A DNA stretch of 64,000 bases from an uncultured Pelagibacteraceae bacterium. GTDB lineage: Bacteria; Pseudomonadota; Alphaproteobacteria; Pelagibacterales; Pelagibacteraceae. This document shows, in pieces, positions 36,201 to 46,322 of this stretch. The notes beneath the pieces were generated by a model, which was given only the letters and a program-made list of their open reading frames with translations, was not told where the DNA came from and ran no database searches. The stretch spans positions 177,101 through 241,100 of the forward strand of contig CACMKP010000001.1 in the NCBI GenBank assembly GCA_902614355.1, given 5' to 3'. The position numbers and the translations under genes were made by a program. Within the stretch, counting starts at the first letter, position 1; every line of letters starts with the position of its first letter.

Positions 36201-37784
36201 GCTAAGCTAAGACATTCAACACCAGGCGTAACATTAATTTCTCCACCTCCACATCATGATATTTATTCAATTGAAGATTTAGCCCAGCTTATTTATGATT
36301 TAAAACAAATTAACCCAAAGGCACGAATTGGAGTTAAATTAGTTGCGTCATCAGGCGTAGGTACCATTGCGGCTGGAGTGGCCAAAGCTAAAGCTGATAT
36401 AATTTTAATTTCAGGACATAATGGAGGAACTGGAGCTACACCACAAACGAGTGTAAAATATGTAGGCATTCCTTGGGAAATGGGACTTACAGAGGCAAAT
36501 CAAGTTTTGACATTAAATAATCTAAGACACAAAGTTACTTTAAGAACTGATGGAGGCATTAAAACGGGAAGAGACGTTGTTATTGCAGCTATGATGGGTG
36601 CAGAGGAATATGGTGTAGCAACTACAGCTTTAGTGGCGATGGGTTGCATTATGGTAAGGCAATGTCATTCAAATACTTGTCCTGTAGGAGTATGTACACA
36701 AGATGAAAAACTAAGAGAAAAATTTACTGGGACTCCTGATAAAGTAGTAAATTTGTTTACGTTTATCGCTACAGAGGTAAGAGAAATTTTAGCTTCACTT
36801 GGTTTTAAATCCTTAAATGAAGTTATCGGTCGAACAGATTTATTGATGCAAGTAAGTAAAGCCTCGCCCAATCTAGATGATTTAGATCTTAATCCATTAT
36901 TTGTACAAGCAGACCCTGGTAATAACAAGAGGTACTGTGAGATATCAGAAATTAACGAAGTTCCAGATACGCTGGATCAAGAGATTTGGCCTCAAATAGA
37001 AAAGGCTTTAGATAACTCTGAGAAAATAAATAATGAGTTTTTAATTCAAAATACGAATAGAGCTGTGGGTACTAGAATTTCACATCACTTGTATAAAAAA
37101 TATGGCTATGAAAAATTAGAGGAAAATTTTTTAACTCTTGATTTTAAAGGTTCAGCTGGACAATCTTTTGGGGCATTTACAGCTAAAGGACTTAAACTTA
37201 ATTTAAAAGGTGATGCAAATGATTACGTTGGTAAAGGTTTATCAGGAGCCACCATTTCAATAAAACTTCCTGATGAAAGTAATTTGATATCAAATGAGAA
37301 TACTATTATTGGTAACACAGTTCTTTATGGTGCAACGTCAGGAAAACTCTTTGCAGCCGGTCAAGCCGGGGATAGATTTGCAGTAAGAAATTCTGGTGCA
37401 ATAACTGTTATCGAAGGTTGTGACTCAAATGGTTGTGAATATATGACAGGTGGAACGGCAGTAATTCTTGGAGATGTTGGAGATAATTTTGCAGCTGGTA
37501 TGACAGGGGGTATGGCTTTTATTTATGATAAATCAAAAGAATTCGAAAAAAAAGTAAACCCCGACTCAGTTGTATGGCAAAATGTAGAGACTGAATATTG
37601 GTCAAAATTTTTAAAAGAATTAGTACTCGAACATAGTAATGAAACTGGATCTAATTTGTCAAAAAAAATAATTGATGATTTTGAGAACGAGTTAAAGAAT
37701 TTTGTACAGGTTTGCCCAAAAGAAATGATAGATAAACTTAAAAACCCAATTTCTACAAAAACAAAAATACAAAAAGTTAGCTAA
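33279..37784 (+). CDS. gltB: Glutamate synthase large (alpha) subunit
   Basis: At 1501 residues this is a full-length alpha subunit. The N-terminal glutamine amidotransferase domain would start at Cys26 after removal of a 25-residue propeptide (HDACGVGLIAS); a central domain, the FMN/2-oxoglutarate synthase domain (SSGVGTIAAGVAKAKAD, SGHNGGTGATPQ), the 3Fe-4S ligands in CHSNTCPVGVCTQ, and the C-terminal GXGXG beta-helix (GCDSNGCEYMTGG) follow. It starts in the gltD stop codon and converges with a hydrolase gene (8-bp overlap). Confidence 0.98.
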   Translation: MSTYKKNIDLLTKNNVYSKEMEHDACGVGLIASTEGKKSREVVEYGIEALKAVWHRGAVDADGKTGDGAGIHLEIPKNFFVEKIEVTGHIHDGSDICVGMIFLPRNDYASQESCKTIVESELTKNDFSIYGWRQVPVNPKVLGEKAFQTMPEIIQVLFKANNKNLLDKDLERKIYETRKKIENKAFNLSLNNFYICSISAKSIIYKGMFLAEAISDFFLDLKDERFISRFAIFHQRFSTNTAPSWSLAQPFRAVAHNGEINTYKGNKNWMRVHEQEMSSPFFENIENLKPVIQKGVSDSAALDNVFELLNKSGQPAPLAKLMMIPDAWSKRNKTLPKNHQQLFNFLNSTMEPWDGPAAIAATDNEWVIAANDRNGLRPLRYAITKDKFLFAGSETGMIELNEKRILSKGRLGPGEIIGVRIEKGKLFTNNQIKDYLAKEYKHFNSQIIDLDEKLSISNEKHNFDGEDLRRRQHTFGISLEDLELILHPMAEDAKEATGSMGDDTPLAVLSDKYRPLYHFFRQNFSQVTNPPIDSLRENKVMSLKTRFGNLGNILDFDTLTKENIYVLNSPVLSNSQFNKFINFFGKNSVSIDCTFSNEKNLFDSIKRIQKESEIAVRQGVTQLVLSDKDISDKRMPMPMLLCVGAINTFLIEKKLRGYVSINVQSGEALDTHSFATLIGVGATTVNPYIAFDSLYQRHEKKLFGQYSFDECVERYIKSVNAGLLKIMSKMGISVLSSYRGGCNFETVGLSRSIVDDYFPGVTSKISGIGLSGIEKKIRAIHKEAFESTDTVLPIGGIYRYRKNGETHQYQGRLIHLLQSAVGSNSYSAYKKYAEGIYNLPPINLRDLIDFRKKKLGPSIQISEVEPIEKILKRFGSGSMSHGALSKEAHETLAIGMNRIKGASCSGEGGEDANRFKIMDTGDSANSRVKQIASARFGVTINYLNNCNEIEIKIAQGAKPGEGGQLPGFKVTDEIAKLRHSTPGVTLISPPPHHDIYSIEDLAQLIYDLKQINPKARIGVKLVASSGVGTIAAGVAKAKADIILISGHNGGTGATPQTSVKYVGIPWEMGLTEANQVLTLNNLRHKVTLRTDGGIKTGRDVVIAAMMGAEEYGVATTALVAMGCIMVRQCHSNTCPVGVCTQDEKLREKFTGTPDKVVNLFTFIATEVREILASLGFKSLNEVIGRTDLLMQVSKASPNLDDLDLNPLFVQADPGNNKRYCEISEINEVPDTLDQEIWPQIEKALDNSEKINNEFLIQNTNRAVGTRISHHLYKKYGYEKLEENFLTLDFKGSAGQSFGAFTAKGLKLNLKGDANDYVGKGLSGATISIKLPDESNLISNENTIIGNTVLYGATSGKLFAAGQAGDRFAVRNSGAITVIEGCDSNGCEYMTGGTAVILGDVGDNFAAGMTGGMAFIYDKSKEFEKKVNPDSVVWQNVETEYWSKFLKELVLEHSNETGSNLSKKIIDDFENELKNFVQVCPKEMIDKLKNPISTKTKIQKVS

Positions 37785-38523
37785 TTATTAATTTTAATTC
37801 TCTTTTCAATATTTTAAGCCATTTGGGTGAAGACAAACTATGATCACCGTTTTTTACAATTACTAATTTCTTTTTTTTCGATTTAAACATTTTCAGAATT
37901 TTTTTTGAGTAAATTACAGGAACAGACTCATCTTTACTCCCATGAACCATTGTTACATTTACATTTTGATTTATTTTTTTGTTTAAAACTTTATTCTTTT
38001 TTCCATCTTTTATTAATTGTTGGGTAATTAGATAAGTGTAGTCACCATATTTAAGAGGATATATGCCATTTTTGATGATTTCCAATTTAATTTTTTTTGT
38101 AAATTTCTTCCACATTAAGTGTTCTAGAAATTCGGGCGCAGACCCAATTCCTAAAAAACCTACGATTTGTTTCTTAAAATATTTAAATTGATTTAATGAA
38201 ATCCAAGAACCCATGCTTGACCCAATTAATATTATGTTATTTTTTTTAACAATTTTTCTAATTAGTTGATAAGTTTCATTTGTCCATTTGGTTATATTCC
38301 CATCAATAAATTTTCCTGATGATTTTCCATGGCCAGAATATTCTAAAGCTAAAAAACCTAAATTATTTTTCTTTGCAAATCTTAAAAAGGTTTTGGGTTT
38401 TTGACCCTCTAGGTCTGATTTAAAACCATGAAGAAAAACAAGATAAGTGTTTTTCTTCTTAAAATTCGTCAAATATCTTATTCTTTTAGTTTTTGTTAGT
38501 TTTAAGTATTTAAACTTAGTCAT
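37777..38523 (-). CDS. Alpha/beta hydrolase
   Basis: A 248-residue single-domain hydrolase with the oxyanion strand FLHGFKSDLEG, the nucleophile elbow GSSMGSW, the acid in VHGSKDESVP and the catalytic histidine in NGDHSLSSP. It resembles the serine hydrolases related to ABHD10/palmitoyl-thioesterase. No signal peptide is visible; the substrate is unknown. It converges with gltB and diverges from the GT4 gene. Confidence 0.83.
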   Translation of the reverse strand: MTKFKYLKLTKTKRIRYLTNFKKKNTYLVFLHGFKSDLEGQKPKTFLRFAKKNNLGFLALEYSGHGKSSGKFIDGNITKWTNETYQLIRKIVKKNNIILIGSSMGSWISLNQFKYFKKQIVGFLGIGSAPEFLEHLMWKKFTKKIKLEIIKNGIYPLKYGDYTYLITQQLIKDGKKNKVLNKKINQNVNVTMVHGSKDESVPVIYSKKILKMFKSKKKKLVIVKNGDHSLSSPKWLKILKRELKLIIS

Positions 38524-38565
38524 AAAAGTTTATTAGTTATTTCGATTATTATATAATTAATTCTA

Positions 38566-39720
38566 ATGTCATTTAATTTAAAAGTTTTACAAGTTATCCC
38601 CAAACTAGGCTACGGGGGAGCTGAAACCGGTTGTTATGATATTGCTCATTATCTCCCAGAAAATAACTGCAATTCTTTCATAGTTACAAGTGGTGGCGAG
38701 TTAACAAAATTTATAGATAGGAAAAAAGTAAAGTTGATCAGATTACCTGTTCATAGCAAAAATCCTTTTTTAATTTTATTAAACTCAATAATTTTAGTTT
38801 TTATTATTTTATTTTACAATATATCTATAGTTCATGCTCGAAGTAGAGCGCCAGCTTGGTCTTGTTTAATTGCAACTAAATTAACGGGAAGAAAATTCGT
38901 AACAACTTTCCATGGAACATATAATTTCAATGGGAAAATCAAAAAATTTTATAATTCGGTTATGGTTAGGTCAGATCTTGTTATAGCTGGATCTAATTTT
39001 ATTTTTTCCCATATCAAAGAAAAATACTCAAATCTCATTGATGTAAAAAAAAAATTACTTGTAATATTTAGAGGAATTAATGTTGATTATTTTGACTCCA
39101 GTACATTGTTAGAAAAGGATGAAAAAAAATTATTGAACGAATGGGGTATATTAGAAAATAAAAAGATTATTTTGTTACCTGGTAGATTAACATCCTGGAA
39201 AGGTCAGGAACTATTTATTGAAGCGATAAATTTGGTTAACATTGAATTAGGTTACGAAGCATTTTATGCGGTTATCTTAGGTAATGATCAAGGACGTGAT
39301 GCGTATAAAAAAAAGTTACATCATCTTCGTGAACAATTCAAAATTTCTAACCAAATAAAATTTATTGACTCATGTGAAAATATGGCTTTGGCTTATAAAG
39401 TTTCAGATATAATTGTTTCAGCATCAATTGAACCGGAGGCATTTGGACGAGTTGCGGTAGAAGCCCAATCAATGGAAAAGCTGATAATTGCTAGTAATAT
39501 CGGTGGATCAAATGAAACCGTGATTAATGAAAAAACAGGTTTATTGTTTGAGTCAGGAGATCCAAAATCTTTAAGTAAAAAAATAATGCAAGCTTTAAAT
39601 ATGGATGAAAGCTTATTGAAAACTATGGGTATTGAAGGTAGAAAAAACGTTGTAAAAAAATTTAATGTTGAAAAAATGTGCTTTTCTACTTATTCAGAAT
39701 ATAAAAAATTAGTTAATTAA
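38566..39720 (+). CDS. Family 4 glycosyltransferase
   Basis: The 384-residue GT-B enzyme has an N-terminal acceptor half with GYGGAETG and HARSRAPAW, and a C-terminal nucleotide-sugar half with LPGRLTSWKGQELFIEA and the EPEAFGRVAVEA E-x7-E motif, followed by ASNIGGSNETV. It likely adds a hexose in lipopolysaccharide or another surface glycan. Its stop abuts the thrS ATG with no gap, so the two are cotranscribed although unrelated in function. Confidence 0.9.
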   Translation: MSFNLKVLQVIPKLGYGGAETGCYDIAHYLPENNCNSFIVTSGGELTKFIDRKKVKLIRLPVHSKNPFLILLNSIILVFIILFYNISIVHARSRAPAWSCLIATKLTGRKFVTTFHGTYNFNGKIKKFYNSVMVRSDLVIAGSNFIFSHIKEKYSNLIDVKKKLLVIFRGINVDYFDSSTLLEKDEKKLLNEWGILENKKIILLPGRLTSWKGQELFIEAINLVNIELGYEAFYAVILGNDQGRDAYKKKLHHLREQFKISNQIKFIDSCENMALAYKVSDIIVSASIEPEAFGRVAVEAQSMEKLIIASNIGGSNETVINEKTGLLFESGDPKSLSKKIMQALNMDESLLKTMGIEGRKNVVKKFNVEKMCFSTYSEYKKLVN

Positions 39721-41634
39721 ATGCTTACAATAAAATTACCAGATGGAAATAATCTTAAGTTTCCAAAAGAGGTCACAGGTTTAGAAATTGCAGAAAAAAT
39801 AAGCAAATCTCTTTATAAAGAAGCCTTGATAATGAGTGTAAATGGTGAGCTCAAGGATTTATACTTTTCGATCAAAGAAGACTCTTTAGTAAAAATTTTT
39901 ACTGCAAAAGATCCAGAGGGATTAGAAGTCATTAGACACGATGCTGCTCACATTATGGCTATGGCTGTTCAAGAACTATATCCTGGAACTCAAGTTACAA
40001 TTGGACCAGTGATAGAGAATGGATTTTATTATGATTTTGCAAGAAAAGATCCATTTACTGATGAAGATCTTAAAAAAATTGAGAAAAGAATGTCAGAAAT
40101 AATAGACAAAGACGTAAAAACAAGAAGAGAGGTTTGGGAAAGAGATAAAGCAATAAGCCATTTTAAAAAAATTGGTGAAAAATATAAGGCAGAAATCATC
40201 GAAAGTATTCCCGAAAGTGAGGAGCTTTCAATTTACCATCACGGTGATACGTGGCATGATTTATGCAGAGGTCCTCATTTAGTATCGTCTGGCAAAATTG
40301 GTAAAGCATTTAAACTAACAAAAGTTTCGGGAGCCTATTGGCGTGGCGACTCTAATAATGAAATGCTTCAAAGAATCTATGGAACTGGTTGGGCAACCAA
40401 AAAAGACCTAGATGAATATTTAAGAAGAATTGAAGAAGCAGAAAAAAGAGATCATAGAAAATTGGGAAAAGAAATGGATTTATTTCATTTTAGAGAGGAA
40501 AGTCCAGGCTCGGTTTTTTGGCACGAAAAAGGTTGGACCTTATTTCAAAAATTAATCGATTATATGAGAATGAAACAAAATATTGCTGGTTATAAAGAGA
40601 TAAATACTCCAGAAGTTTTAGACAGAAGTTTATGGGAAAAATCTGGACACTGGGAAAAATTTGGAGCAAATATGTACACCACAACTACTCCAGATGAAAA
40701 AATTTTTGCTGTAAAACCTATGAACTGCCCGGGTTGCATTGAAGTTTTTAATCAAGGCCTTAAGAGCTATAAAGATTTACCTTTAAAGATGTCAGAATTT
40801 GGAAAAGTTCACCGTTATGAGCCTTCAGGGGCATTGCATGGTTTGTTAAGGGTAAGAGCTTTCACTCAAGACGATGCTCATATATTTTGTACCGAAGATC
40901 AAATTACTCAAGAGTGCTTGATAGTAACAAATCTTATTTTAGAAATTTATAAAGATTTAGGTTTTGAAAATGTCATTTTAAAATATTCTGATAGACCTGA
41001 ATTAAGAGTTGGAGATGATAGTGTATGGGATAAAGCAGAATCTGCTTTATTAGAAGCAGTTAAAGCAACTAAATTAGAATATAGTATAAATAAGGGTGAA
41101 GGTGCGTTCTATGGACCTAAAATCGAATTTGTTTTGAGAGATGCTATTGGAAGAGATTGGCAATGTGGAACTTTACAGGTCGACTTTAATTTGCCAGGTA
41201 GACTAGGTGCCTCATACGTAGATAGGGATGGAGCAAAAAAAGTGCCGGTTATGATTCATAGAGCTTTGTTTGGCTCCTTAGAGAGATTTATAGGTATATT
41301 AATTGAAAATTATGCAGGAAAGTTTCCTTTCTGGATATCTCCGTCACAAACAATGGTGATTCCTATATCTGAGGAATTCAACAACTATGCTATTAAAGTT
41401 TGTGAAAAAATTAAAAATTCAGGCATCAGTTCTTCAGTAGATTTAAAAAATAACAATCTAAATTATAAAATTAGAGAACATTCTTTAGCAAAAATACCAA
41501 TTCTACTGATTTGTGGTAAAAAAGAAGTTGACAGTAAGAGTGTAACCATTAGAAAATTGGATTCTAATAAACAAGAAAATATGAAATTAGACAAATTTTT
41601 AAAAACTTTTTCTGCACTAAACAAAGTATCTTAA
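39721..41634 (+). CDS. thrS: Threonyl-tRNA synthetase
   Basis: ThrRS charges tRNA-Thr. The 637-residue class II enzyme has the N-terminal TGS domain (about 1-62), the editing domain with RHDAAHIMAMA and DLCRGPH, and the catalytic core with the zinc-site cysteine in MNCPG, motif 2 HRYEPSGALHGLLRVRAF and DDAHIF, and motif 3 IHRALFGSLERF. The C-terminal anticodon-binding domain ends at about 637. The zinc loop reads NCPGC where NCPGH is more common. It starts one base after the GT4 stop. Confidence 0.97.
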   Translation: MLTIKLPDGNNLKFPKEVTGLEIAEKISKSLYKEALIMSVNGELKDLYFSIKEDSLVKIFTAKDPEGLEVIRHDAAHIMAMAVQELYPGTQVTIGPVIENGFYYDFARKDPFTDEDLKKIEKRMSEIIDKDVKTRREVWERDKAISHFKKIGEKYKAEIIESIPESEELSIYHHGDTWHDLCRGPHLVSSGKIGKAFKLTKVSGAYWRGDSNNEMLQRIYGTGWATKKDLDEYLRRIEEAEKRDHRKLGKEMDLFHFREESPGSVFWHEKGWTLFQKLIDYMRMKQNIAGYKEINTPEVLDRSLWEKSGHWEKFGANMYTTTTPDEKIFAVKPMNCPGCIEVFNQGLKSYKDLPLKMSEFGKVHRYEPSGALHGLLRVRAFTQDDAHIFCTEDQITQECLIVTNLILEIYKDLGFENVILKYSDRPELRVGDDSVWDKAESALLEAVKATKLEYSINKGEGAFYGPKIEFVLRDAIGRDWQCGTLQVDFNLPGRLGASYVDRDGAKKVPVMIHRALFGSLERFIGILIENYAGKFPFWISPSQTMVIPISEEFNNYAIKVCEKIKNSGISSSVDLKNNNLNYKIREHSLAKIPILLICGKKEVDSKSVTIRKLDSNKQENMKLDKFLKTFSALNKVS

Positions 41635-41640
41635 AATTTA

Positions 41641-42186
41641 GTGGCAGACATCAAACAAAATTATTTTCAAAAAAGAACTAAAGATCGTGGTCCGAGGTCT
41701 AATAATAGAATTTCTTCACCCGAAGTTCAGGTTATTGCAAATGATGGAAATAATTTAGGAATTTTGAGTACTAATGAGGCAATTACAATCGCTAAGAGAG
41801 AGGGATTAGATCTTATAGAAATATCTCCCAATGCTAATCCACCTGTCTGTAAAATTATGGATATGGGAAAATTTAAATATGATGCTCAAAAAAAAGCAAA
41901 CCTTGCAAAGAAAAAGCAAAAAATAGTCTCATTGAAAGAAATAAAGATGCGACCTGTTACAGAGACCCATGATTATGAATTCAAAGTAAAGAATGCAAAA
42001 AAATTTATTGCCAAAGGTGATAAAGTAAAATTTACAATAAGATTTAAAGGTAGAGAACTTCAACACTCTCACCTTGGGAACGAGCTTATGGCTAAAATTA
42101 AAGAAGATATGAAAGATATTGGCAAAATAGAATTACATCCAAAGTTTGATGGTAAGCAAATGATTATGGTAATCCAGCCTTTATAA
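41641..42186 (+). CDS. infC: Translation initiation factor IF-3
   Basis: IF-3 (181 aa) binds the 30S subunit and checks the start codon. The protein has the family N domain (NRISSPEVQVIANDGNNLGI) and C domain (KEIKMRPVTETHDYEFKVKNAKKF; RFKGRELQHS). The start is GTG at 41641, 6 bases after the thrS stop; an unusual start codon fits IF-3's self-regulation in other bacteria, though AUU is more common there. It leads the infC-rpmI-rplT group. Confidence 0.97.
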   Translation: MADIKQNYFQKRTKDRGPRSNNRISSPEVQVIANDGNNLGILSTNEAITIAKREGLDLIEISPNANPPVCKIMDMGKFKYDAQKKANLAKKKQKIVSLKEIKMRPVTETHDYEFKVKNAKKFIAKGDKVKFTIRFKGRELQHSHLGNELMAKIKEDMKDIGKIELHPKFDGKQMIMVIQPL

Positions 42187-42239
42187 GCCTTAATATAGGT
42201 TGTAAATTTATTTCTTTGTATGTATAACCTCGCTCAATT

Positions 42240-42446
42240 ATGCCAAAATTAAAAACCAAAAGCTCAGCAAAAAAAAGATTTAAGATATCGGCCAGAGGGA
42301 AAGTTATTATGGCCCAGGCTGGTAAAAGGCATGGAATGATCAAAAGAACTAATTCACAAATAAGAAAATTAAGAGGCACTACCACAATGTCAAAACAAGA
42401 TGGAAAAATTGTTAAGTCGTATATGCCTTATAGTTTAAGAGGTTAA
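42240..42446 (+). CDS. rpmI: 50S ribosomal protein L35
   Basis: The 68-residue basic protein matches L35 in length and signature ([15 protein letters not shown], then [20 protein letters not shown]). It sits between infC and rplT as in most bacteria. The 53-bp gap from infC shows no strong hairpin that would act as an L20-dependent leader. Confidence 0.96.
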   Translation: MPKLKTKSSAKKRFKISARGKVIMAQAGKRHGMIKRTNSQIRKLRGTTTMSKQDGKIVKSYMPYSLRG

Positions 42447-42447
42447 A

Positions 42448-42804
42448 ATGGCTAGAGTAAAAAGAGGTGTTACAAGTAGAGCAAAACATAAAAAAGTTTT
42501 AAAAGCAGTTAAAGGTCAGTGGGGTCGAAGAAAAAATACTATTAGAGCTGCAAAACAAGCCATGGAAAAGGCAATGCAATATGCTTATAGAGATAGAAGA
42601 AATAAAAAAAGAGATTTTAAATCTTTGTGGATTCAAAGAATTAATGCAGGTGTAAGAGCTGAAGGATTAACTTATTCCAAATTTATTAATGGCCTAAATA
42701 AATGTGGAATTAAAATTGATAGAAAAATACTTGCTGAGATAGCATATGATAGTCCAGAAGCCTTCAAAACTATTGTCCAAAAAGCACAATCTGCACTAAA
42801 TTAA
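42448..42804 (+). CDS. rplT: 50S ribosomal protein L20
   Basis: L20 (118 aa) is an early 23S rRNA-binding assembly protein. It begins [19 protein letters not shown] and carries [21 protein letters not shown], both diagnostic. It starts one base after the rpmI stop. A 6-bp inverted repeat (42805-42810 and 42828-42833) lies just after the gene before pheS but has no T run, so it is not called a terminator. Confidence 0.97.
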   Translation: MARVKRGVTSRAKHKKVLKAVKGQWGRRKNTIRAAKQAMEKAMQYAYRDRRNKKRDFKSLWIQRINAGVRAEGLTYSKFINGLNKCGIKIDRKILAEIAYDSPEAFKTIVQKAQSALN

Positions 42805-42847
42805 TCTTCACTATTGTTTTATTTCACTGAAGAAATAATCTGTAAAA

Positions 42848-43915
42848 ATGTCAGATCTTAAAAAAATAAAAAATGAACTTCTTTTGAAACTGAAAAGTAA
42901 ATTAAACTTGTCAGAGGTAAATCAAATGAAATCTGATTTATTTGGTAAGAATGGATTAGTTTCATCACAATTTAAAAAGATAGGAACCATAGCAGAAACC
43001 GAGAGAAAAAAATTTGCCTCAGAACTGAATATTATTAAAGATGAATTACAAGATTTAATTAATTTGAAAATAAAGGAAATTGAAAATGAGGAAATTAGAG
43101 AGAAACTACAAAAAGAAAAAATTGATATTACTCTGCCTGAGAGACCATTTGTAAGAGGCAAAATTCATCCTGTGTCACAAACAATAGATGAAATATCCTC
43201 GATTTTTTCTGAAATTGGTTTTAGCGTTGAAGAAGGTCCAGATGTTGAAAGTGAATATAATAATTTTACTGCACTTAATACGCCGGAAAATCATCCAGCT
43301 AGAGATATGCATGACACATTTTATCTTGATGAAAAAAAAGAAAGATTATTACGCACTCATACTTCTCCAGTTCAAATTAGAACAATGTTAAAAGACAAAC
43401 CACCGTTTAAAATAATAGCTCCTGGCAGAACATATAGGTCAGATAGCGATCAGACACACGCACCTATGTTTCATCAGGTTGAAGGTCTTCATATAGACAA
43501 AGATATTAATATGGGACATTTAAAAGGATGTCTAAATTATTTTATTAAGGAATTTTTTGAATTGGATAAAATTAAAATGAGATTTAGACCAAGTCATTTT
43601 CCTTTCACAGAGCCGTCTGCTGAAGTTGATATAGGATACGAGATGAAGGATGGCGAAATAGTAATTGGTGAAGGCGATCAATGGCTAGAGATTTTGGGGT
43701 GTGGGATGGTACATCCAAATGTTTTAAGAAATGTTAAAGTAGATCCAATAAAGTTTCAAGGATATGCATTTGGGATGGGTATTGATAGGTTGGCTATGTT
43801 AAAGTATGGAATTAACGATTTAAGAGCTTTTTTTGATTGTGACTATAGATGGTTAAATCATTTTGGATTTGATCCTTTGGATGTACCAACAAATTATAGA
43901 GGCTTGAGTAGATGA
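42848..43915 (+). CDS. pheS: Phenylalanyl-tRNA synthetase alpha subunit
   Basis: PheS (355 aa) holds the catalytic site of the alpha2-beta2 synthetase. The N-terminal coiled coil (about 1-90) is followed by the class II core: [25 protein letters not shown], motif 2 around [21 protein letters not shown], and motif 3 [14 protein letters not shown]. The last bases overlap the pheT ATG as ATGA, so the two subunits are made in step. Confidence 0.98.
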   Translation: MSDLKKIKNELLLKLKSKLNLSEVNQMKSDLFGKNGLVSSQFKKIGTIAETERKKFASELNIIKDELQDLINLKIKEIENEEIREKLQKEKIDITLPERPFVRGKIHPVSQTIDEISSIFSEIGFSVEEGPDVESEYNNFTALNTPENHPARDMHDTFYLDEKKERLLRTHTSPVQIRTMLKDKPPFKIIAPGRTYRSDSDQTHAPMFHQVEGLHIDKDINMGHLKGCLNYFIKEFFELDKIKMRFRPSHFPFTEPSAEVDIGYEMKDGEIVIGEGDQWLEILGCGMVHPNVLRNVKVDPIKFQGYAFGMGIDRLAMLKYGINDLRAFFDCDYRWLNHFGFDPLDVPTNYRGLSR

Positions 43916-46317
43916 AAATCACATTTGACTGGCTTAAAGATCATTTAAAAACAAATTTAAAAGAAAAAAATCTTTTAGAGCAACTTACCAATGTTGGATT
44001 AGAGGTAGAGGGAGTACAAAATCTTTCTTCAGATAAAGAACTTTTTACAGTGGCTAAAATTATTAAAACAATAAAGCACCCAAACGCAGATCGGCTAAAA
44101 GTTTGCGATGTTGATGTCGGAGAAAAAGAATTTAAAAAAGTTGTATGTGGGGCTGCTAATGCAGTTGAGGGACTAATTACAGTATATGCACCTCCGGGAT
44201 CAATTATCCCAAAAACTAAAACAAAATTAGTTGTGGCTAAAATAAGAGGAGTTACCTCTTATGGAATGCTTTGTTCAGAGTCTGAATTAAATTTATCTGA
44301 CGAGAGTGATGGTATAATTGAACTATCATCGGGATACAAAAAAATTATTGGCAAGAGTTATTTTTCAAAATCAAAATCTAACTTGATTGATTTATCTATA
44401 ACACCTAATAGACCAGATTGTCTTGGCATAAGAGGAATTGCAAGAGATCTTGCTGCTTCAGGCTTCGGAAAATTGATTGATTTTAAGAAAAAAAAAATTA
44501 AATCAAATAATAGACATTCTTTAAAAGTAAAAATTAAAAAAGAAAAAAATCAGGGATGTAGCATATTTGGTAGTTGCCTTATTACTGATGTAAAGAATAC
44601 TGAAAGTCCTCAATGGCTTAAAGACAAATTGATTTCAATAGGCCAAAAACCAATTTCTGCAATAGTTGATATTACAAATTATGTAATGTTCGATCTCAAT
44701 CGTCCATTGCATGCTTATGATGCTGATAAAATCGAAAAGGGTATTATTGTTCGTAATTCAAAATCAGGAGAGAAATTTACTGCTTTAGATAACAAGGATT
44801 ATAAGCTTGAAGATGGAATGTGTGTAATCAGTGATCATAAAGGTGTTTTAGGACTGGGCGGAATTATTGGTGGAACAAGATCAGGAACAGAATTAGATAC
44901 AAAGAATATATTATTAGAGTCAGCTTATTTTAAACCTGGATCAATAAGAACCACGGCAAAAAAATTGAATCTTGATACTGATGCAAAGTTTAGATTTGAA
45001 AGAGGCATTGATCCATTATCAATTGAGGATGGCTTAAATAAAGCCGCAATATTAATTAAAGAAATCTGTGGTGGTAAAATCAGTAAAATTGATGTTAAAA
45101 AAATTGAAACTCATAAAACAAAAAAAATTAAATTTGACATAAATTTAGTTGAAAAAGTAGCAGGTTTTAAAATTTCTACTAAAGAAATTTTTAAAATTTT
45201 AGAAAATCTTGGTTTCAAATTTAAAAAGAAAAAATTTTTTTTTGAATTAACCGTTCCATCATGGAGACCTGATATCACGCAAGAAATAGATATTGTTGAA
45301 GAATTGGTTAGAATAAGTGGTTATGATAAAATAAGTATTATAGATCCAATCAAGAAAAGAAAGAAGTCTACTTTAAATAAATCCCAAAAATTATTTCATT
45401 TTTTACAGAGATCAATTGCTTCTAAAGGTTATCTAGAAGCAATAACTTGGTCATTTACAGACTCAAATTACAATAATTATTTCAGAGACACTAAAAAAGA
45501 AATTAAGATTGTAAATCCAATAAGTACGGAATTAGATGTTTTAAGAAATTCAATATTCTCAAACTTGATAATATATATGAATAAAAATCTTGATAGAGGT
45601 TTTAAGGATTTATCGATTTATGAAATTGGTCCAACTTTCACTGGTTCTAGGCCAGGTGAACAAAATACTGTGGTATGTGGTTTGTCATCAGGAAAAAAAT
45701 CAAGATTATCTTGGATTGAAAAAGAGAGAAATGTTGATGTCTTTGATGTCAAAAAAGATGTAGTCCAAACTTTAATTGAGGCAGGGTATAAATCAGAAGA
45801 ATTTTTTATAGACAACAAAACTCCAAATTATTATCATCCTGGTAAATCTGGTAGATTATTTTTAAAAAAAAACGAAAACTTAGTAGCAGCTTATTTTGGA
45901 GAAATTCATCCAAATATAATTAAAAAGATTGATATGAAAACAGAATCTCTAGTAGGTTTTGAAATTTTTTTAGACAATTTGAAATTATCAGTAAAAACCT
46001 TAAATGACCAAAAAAATAAATTTAATGTTTCAGATTATCAAAAGTCTGAAAGAGATTTTGCATTTATCATAAACAAAGATGTTAATGCACAAGACTTAAT
46101 TAATGCCATTGCAAGTGTAGACAAGAATTTGATAAGTAATATTAAAGTTTTTGATGTTTATGAAGGTGACAATATTCCTGAGAGTCAAAAATCGATAGCA
46201 ATAAGTGTTACTATACAATCTATAGAGAAAACATTAAATGACAATGAATTAGAAAGTATTACTAAATTAATTATTGAAACAGTAGAAAATAAAACTGGCG
46301 CAAAGATCCGTTCTTAA
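43912..46317 (+). CDS. pheT: Phenylalanyl-tRNA synthetase beta subunit
   Basis: PheT (801 aa) binds tRNA and edits Tyr-tRNA-Phe. Visible are the EMAP/tRNA-binding domain ([15 protein letters not shown]), the B3/B4 editing domain ([12 protein letters not shown] region, then [13 protein letters not shown]), the B5 domain ([18 protein letters not shown]), the inactive synthetase-like core and the C-terminal ferredoxin-fold anticodon-binding domain ([14 protein letters not shown]). It is coupled to pheS and is followed by lepA after 5 bp. Confidence 0.98.
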   Translation: MKITFDWLKDHLKTNLKEKNLLEQLTNVGLEVEGVQNLSSDKELFTVAKIIKTIKHPNADRLKVCDVDVGEKEFKKVVCGAANAVEGLITVYAPPGSIIPKTKTKLVVAKIRGVTSYGMLCSESELNLSDESDGIIELSSGYKKIIGKSYFSKSKSNLIDLSITPNRPDCLGIRGIARDLAASGFGKLIDFKKKKIKSNNRHSLKVKIKKEKNQGCSIFGSCLITDVKNTESPQWLKDKLISIGQKPISAIVDITNYVMFDLNRPLHAYDADKIEKGIIVRNSKSGEKFTALDNKDYKLEDGMCVISDHKGVLGLGGIIGGTRSGTELDTKNILLESAYFKPGSIRTTAKKLNLDTDAKFRFERGIDPLSIEDGLNKAAILIKEICGGKISKIDVKKIETHKTKKIKFDINLVEKVAGFKISTKEIFKILENLGFKFKKKKFFFELTVPSWRPDITQEIDIVEELVRISGYDKISIIDPIKKRKKSTLNKSQKLFHFLQRSIASKGYLEAITWSFTDSNYNNYFRDTKKEIKIVNPISTELDVLRNSIFSNLIIYMNKNLDRGFKDLSIYEIGPTFTGSRPGEQNTVVCGLSSGKKSRLSWIEKERNVDVFDVKKDVVQTLIEAGYKSEEFFIDNKTPNYYHPGKSGRLFLKKNENLVAAYFGEIHPNIIKKIDMKTESLVGFEIFLDNLKLSVKTLNDQKNKFNVSDYQKSERDFAFIINKDVNAQDLINAIASVDKNLISNIKVFDVYEGDNIPESQKSIAISVTIQSIEKTLNDNELESITKLIIETVENKTGAKIRS

Positions 46318-46322
46318 TAAAA

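Noticed and set aside
42187..42239. L20-responsive leader before rpmI
   Set aside because: Only a 5-bp AGGTT/AACCT pairing is visible, with no pseudoknot-like arrangement.
42805..42833. TCTTCA/TGAAGA inverted repeat between rplT and pheS as terminator or attenuator
   Set aside because: Only 6 bp with a 17-base loop and no T run; likely chance in A/T-rich DNA.
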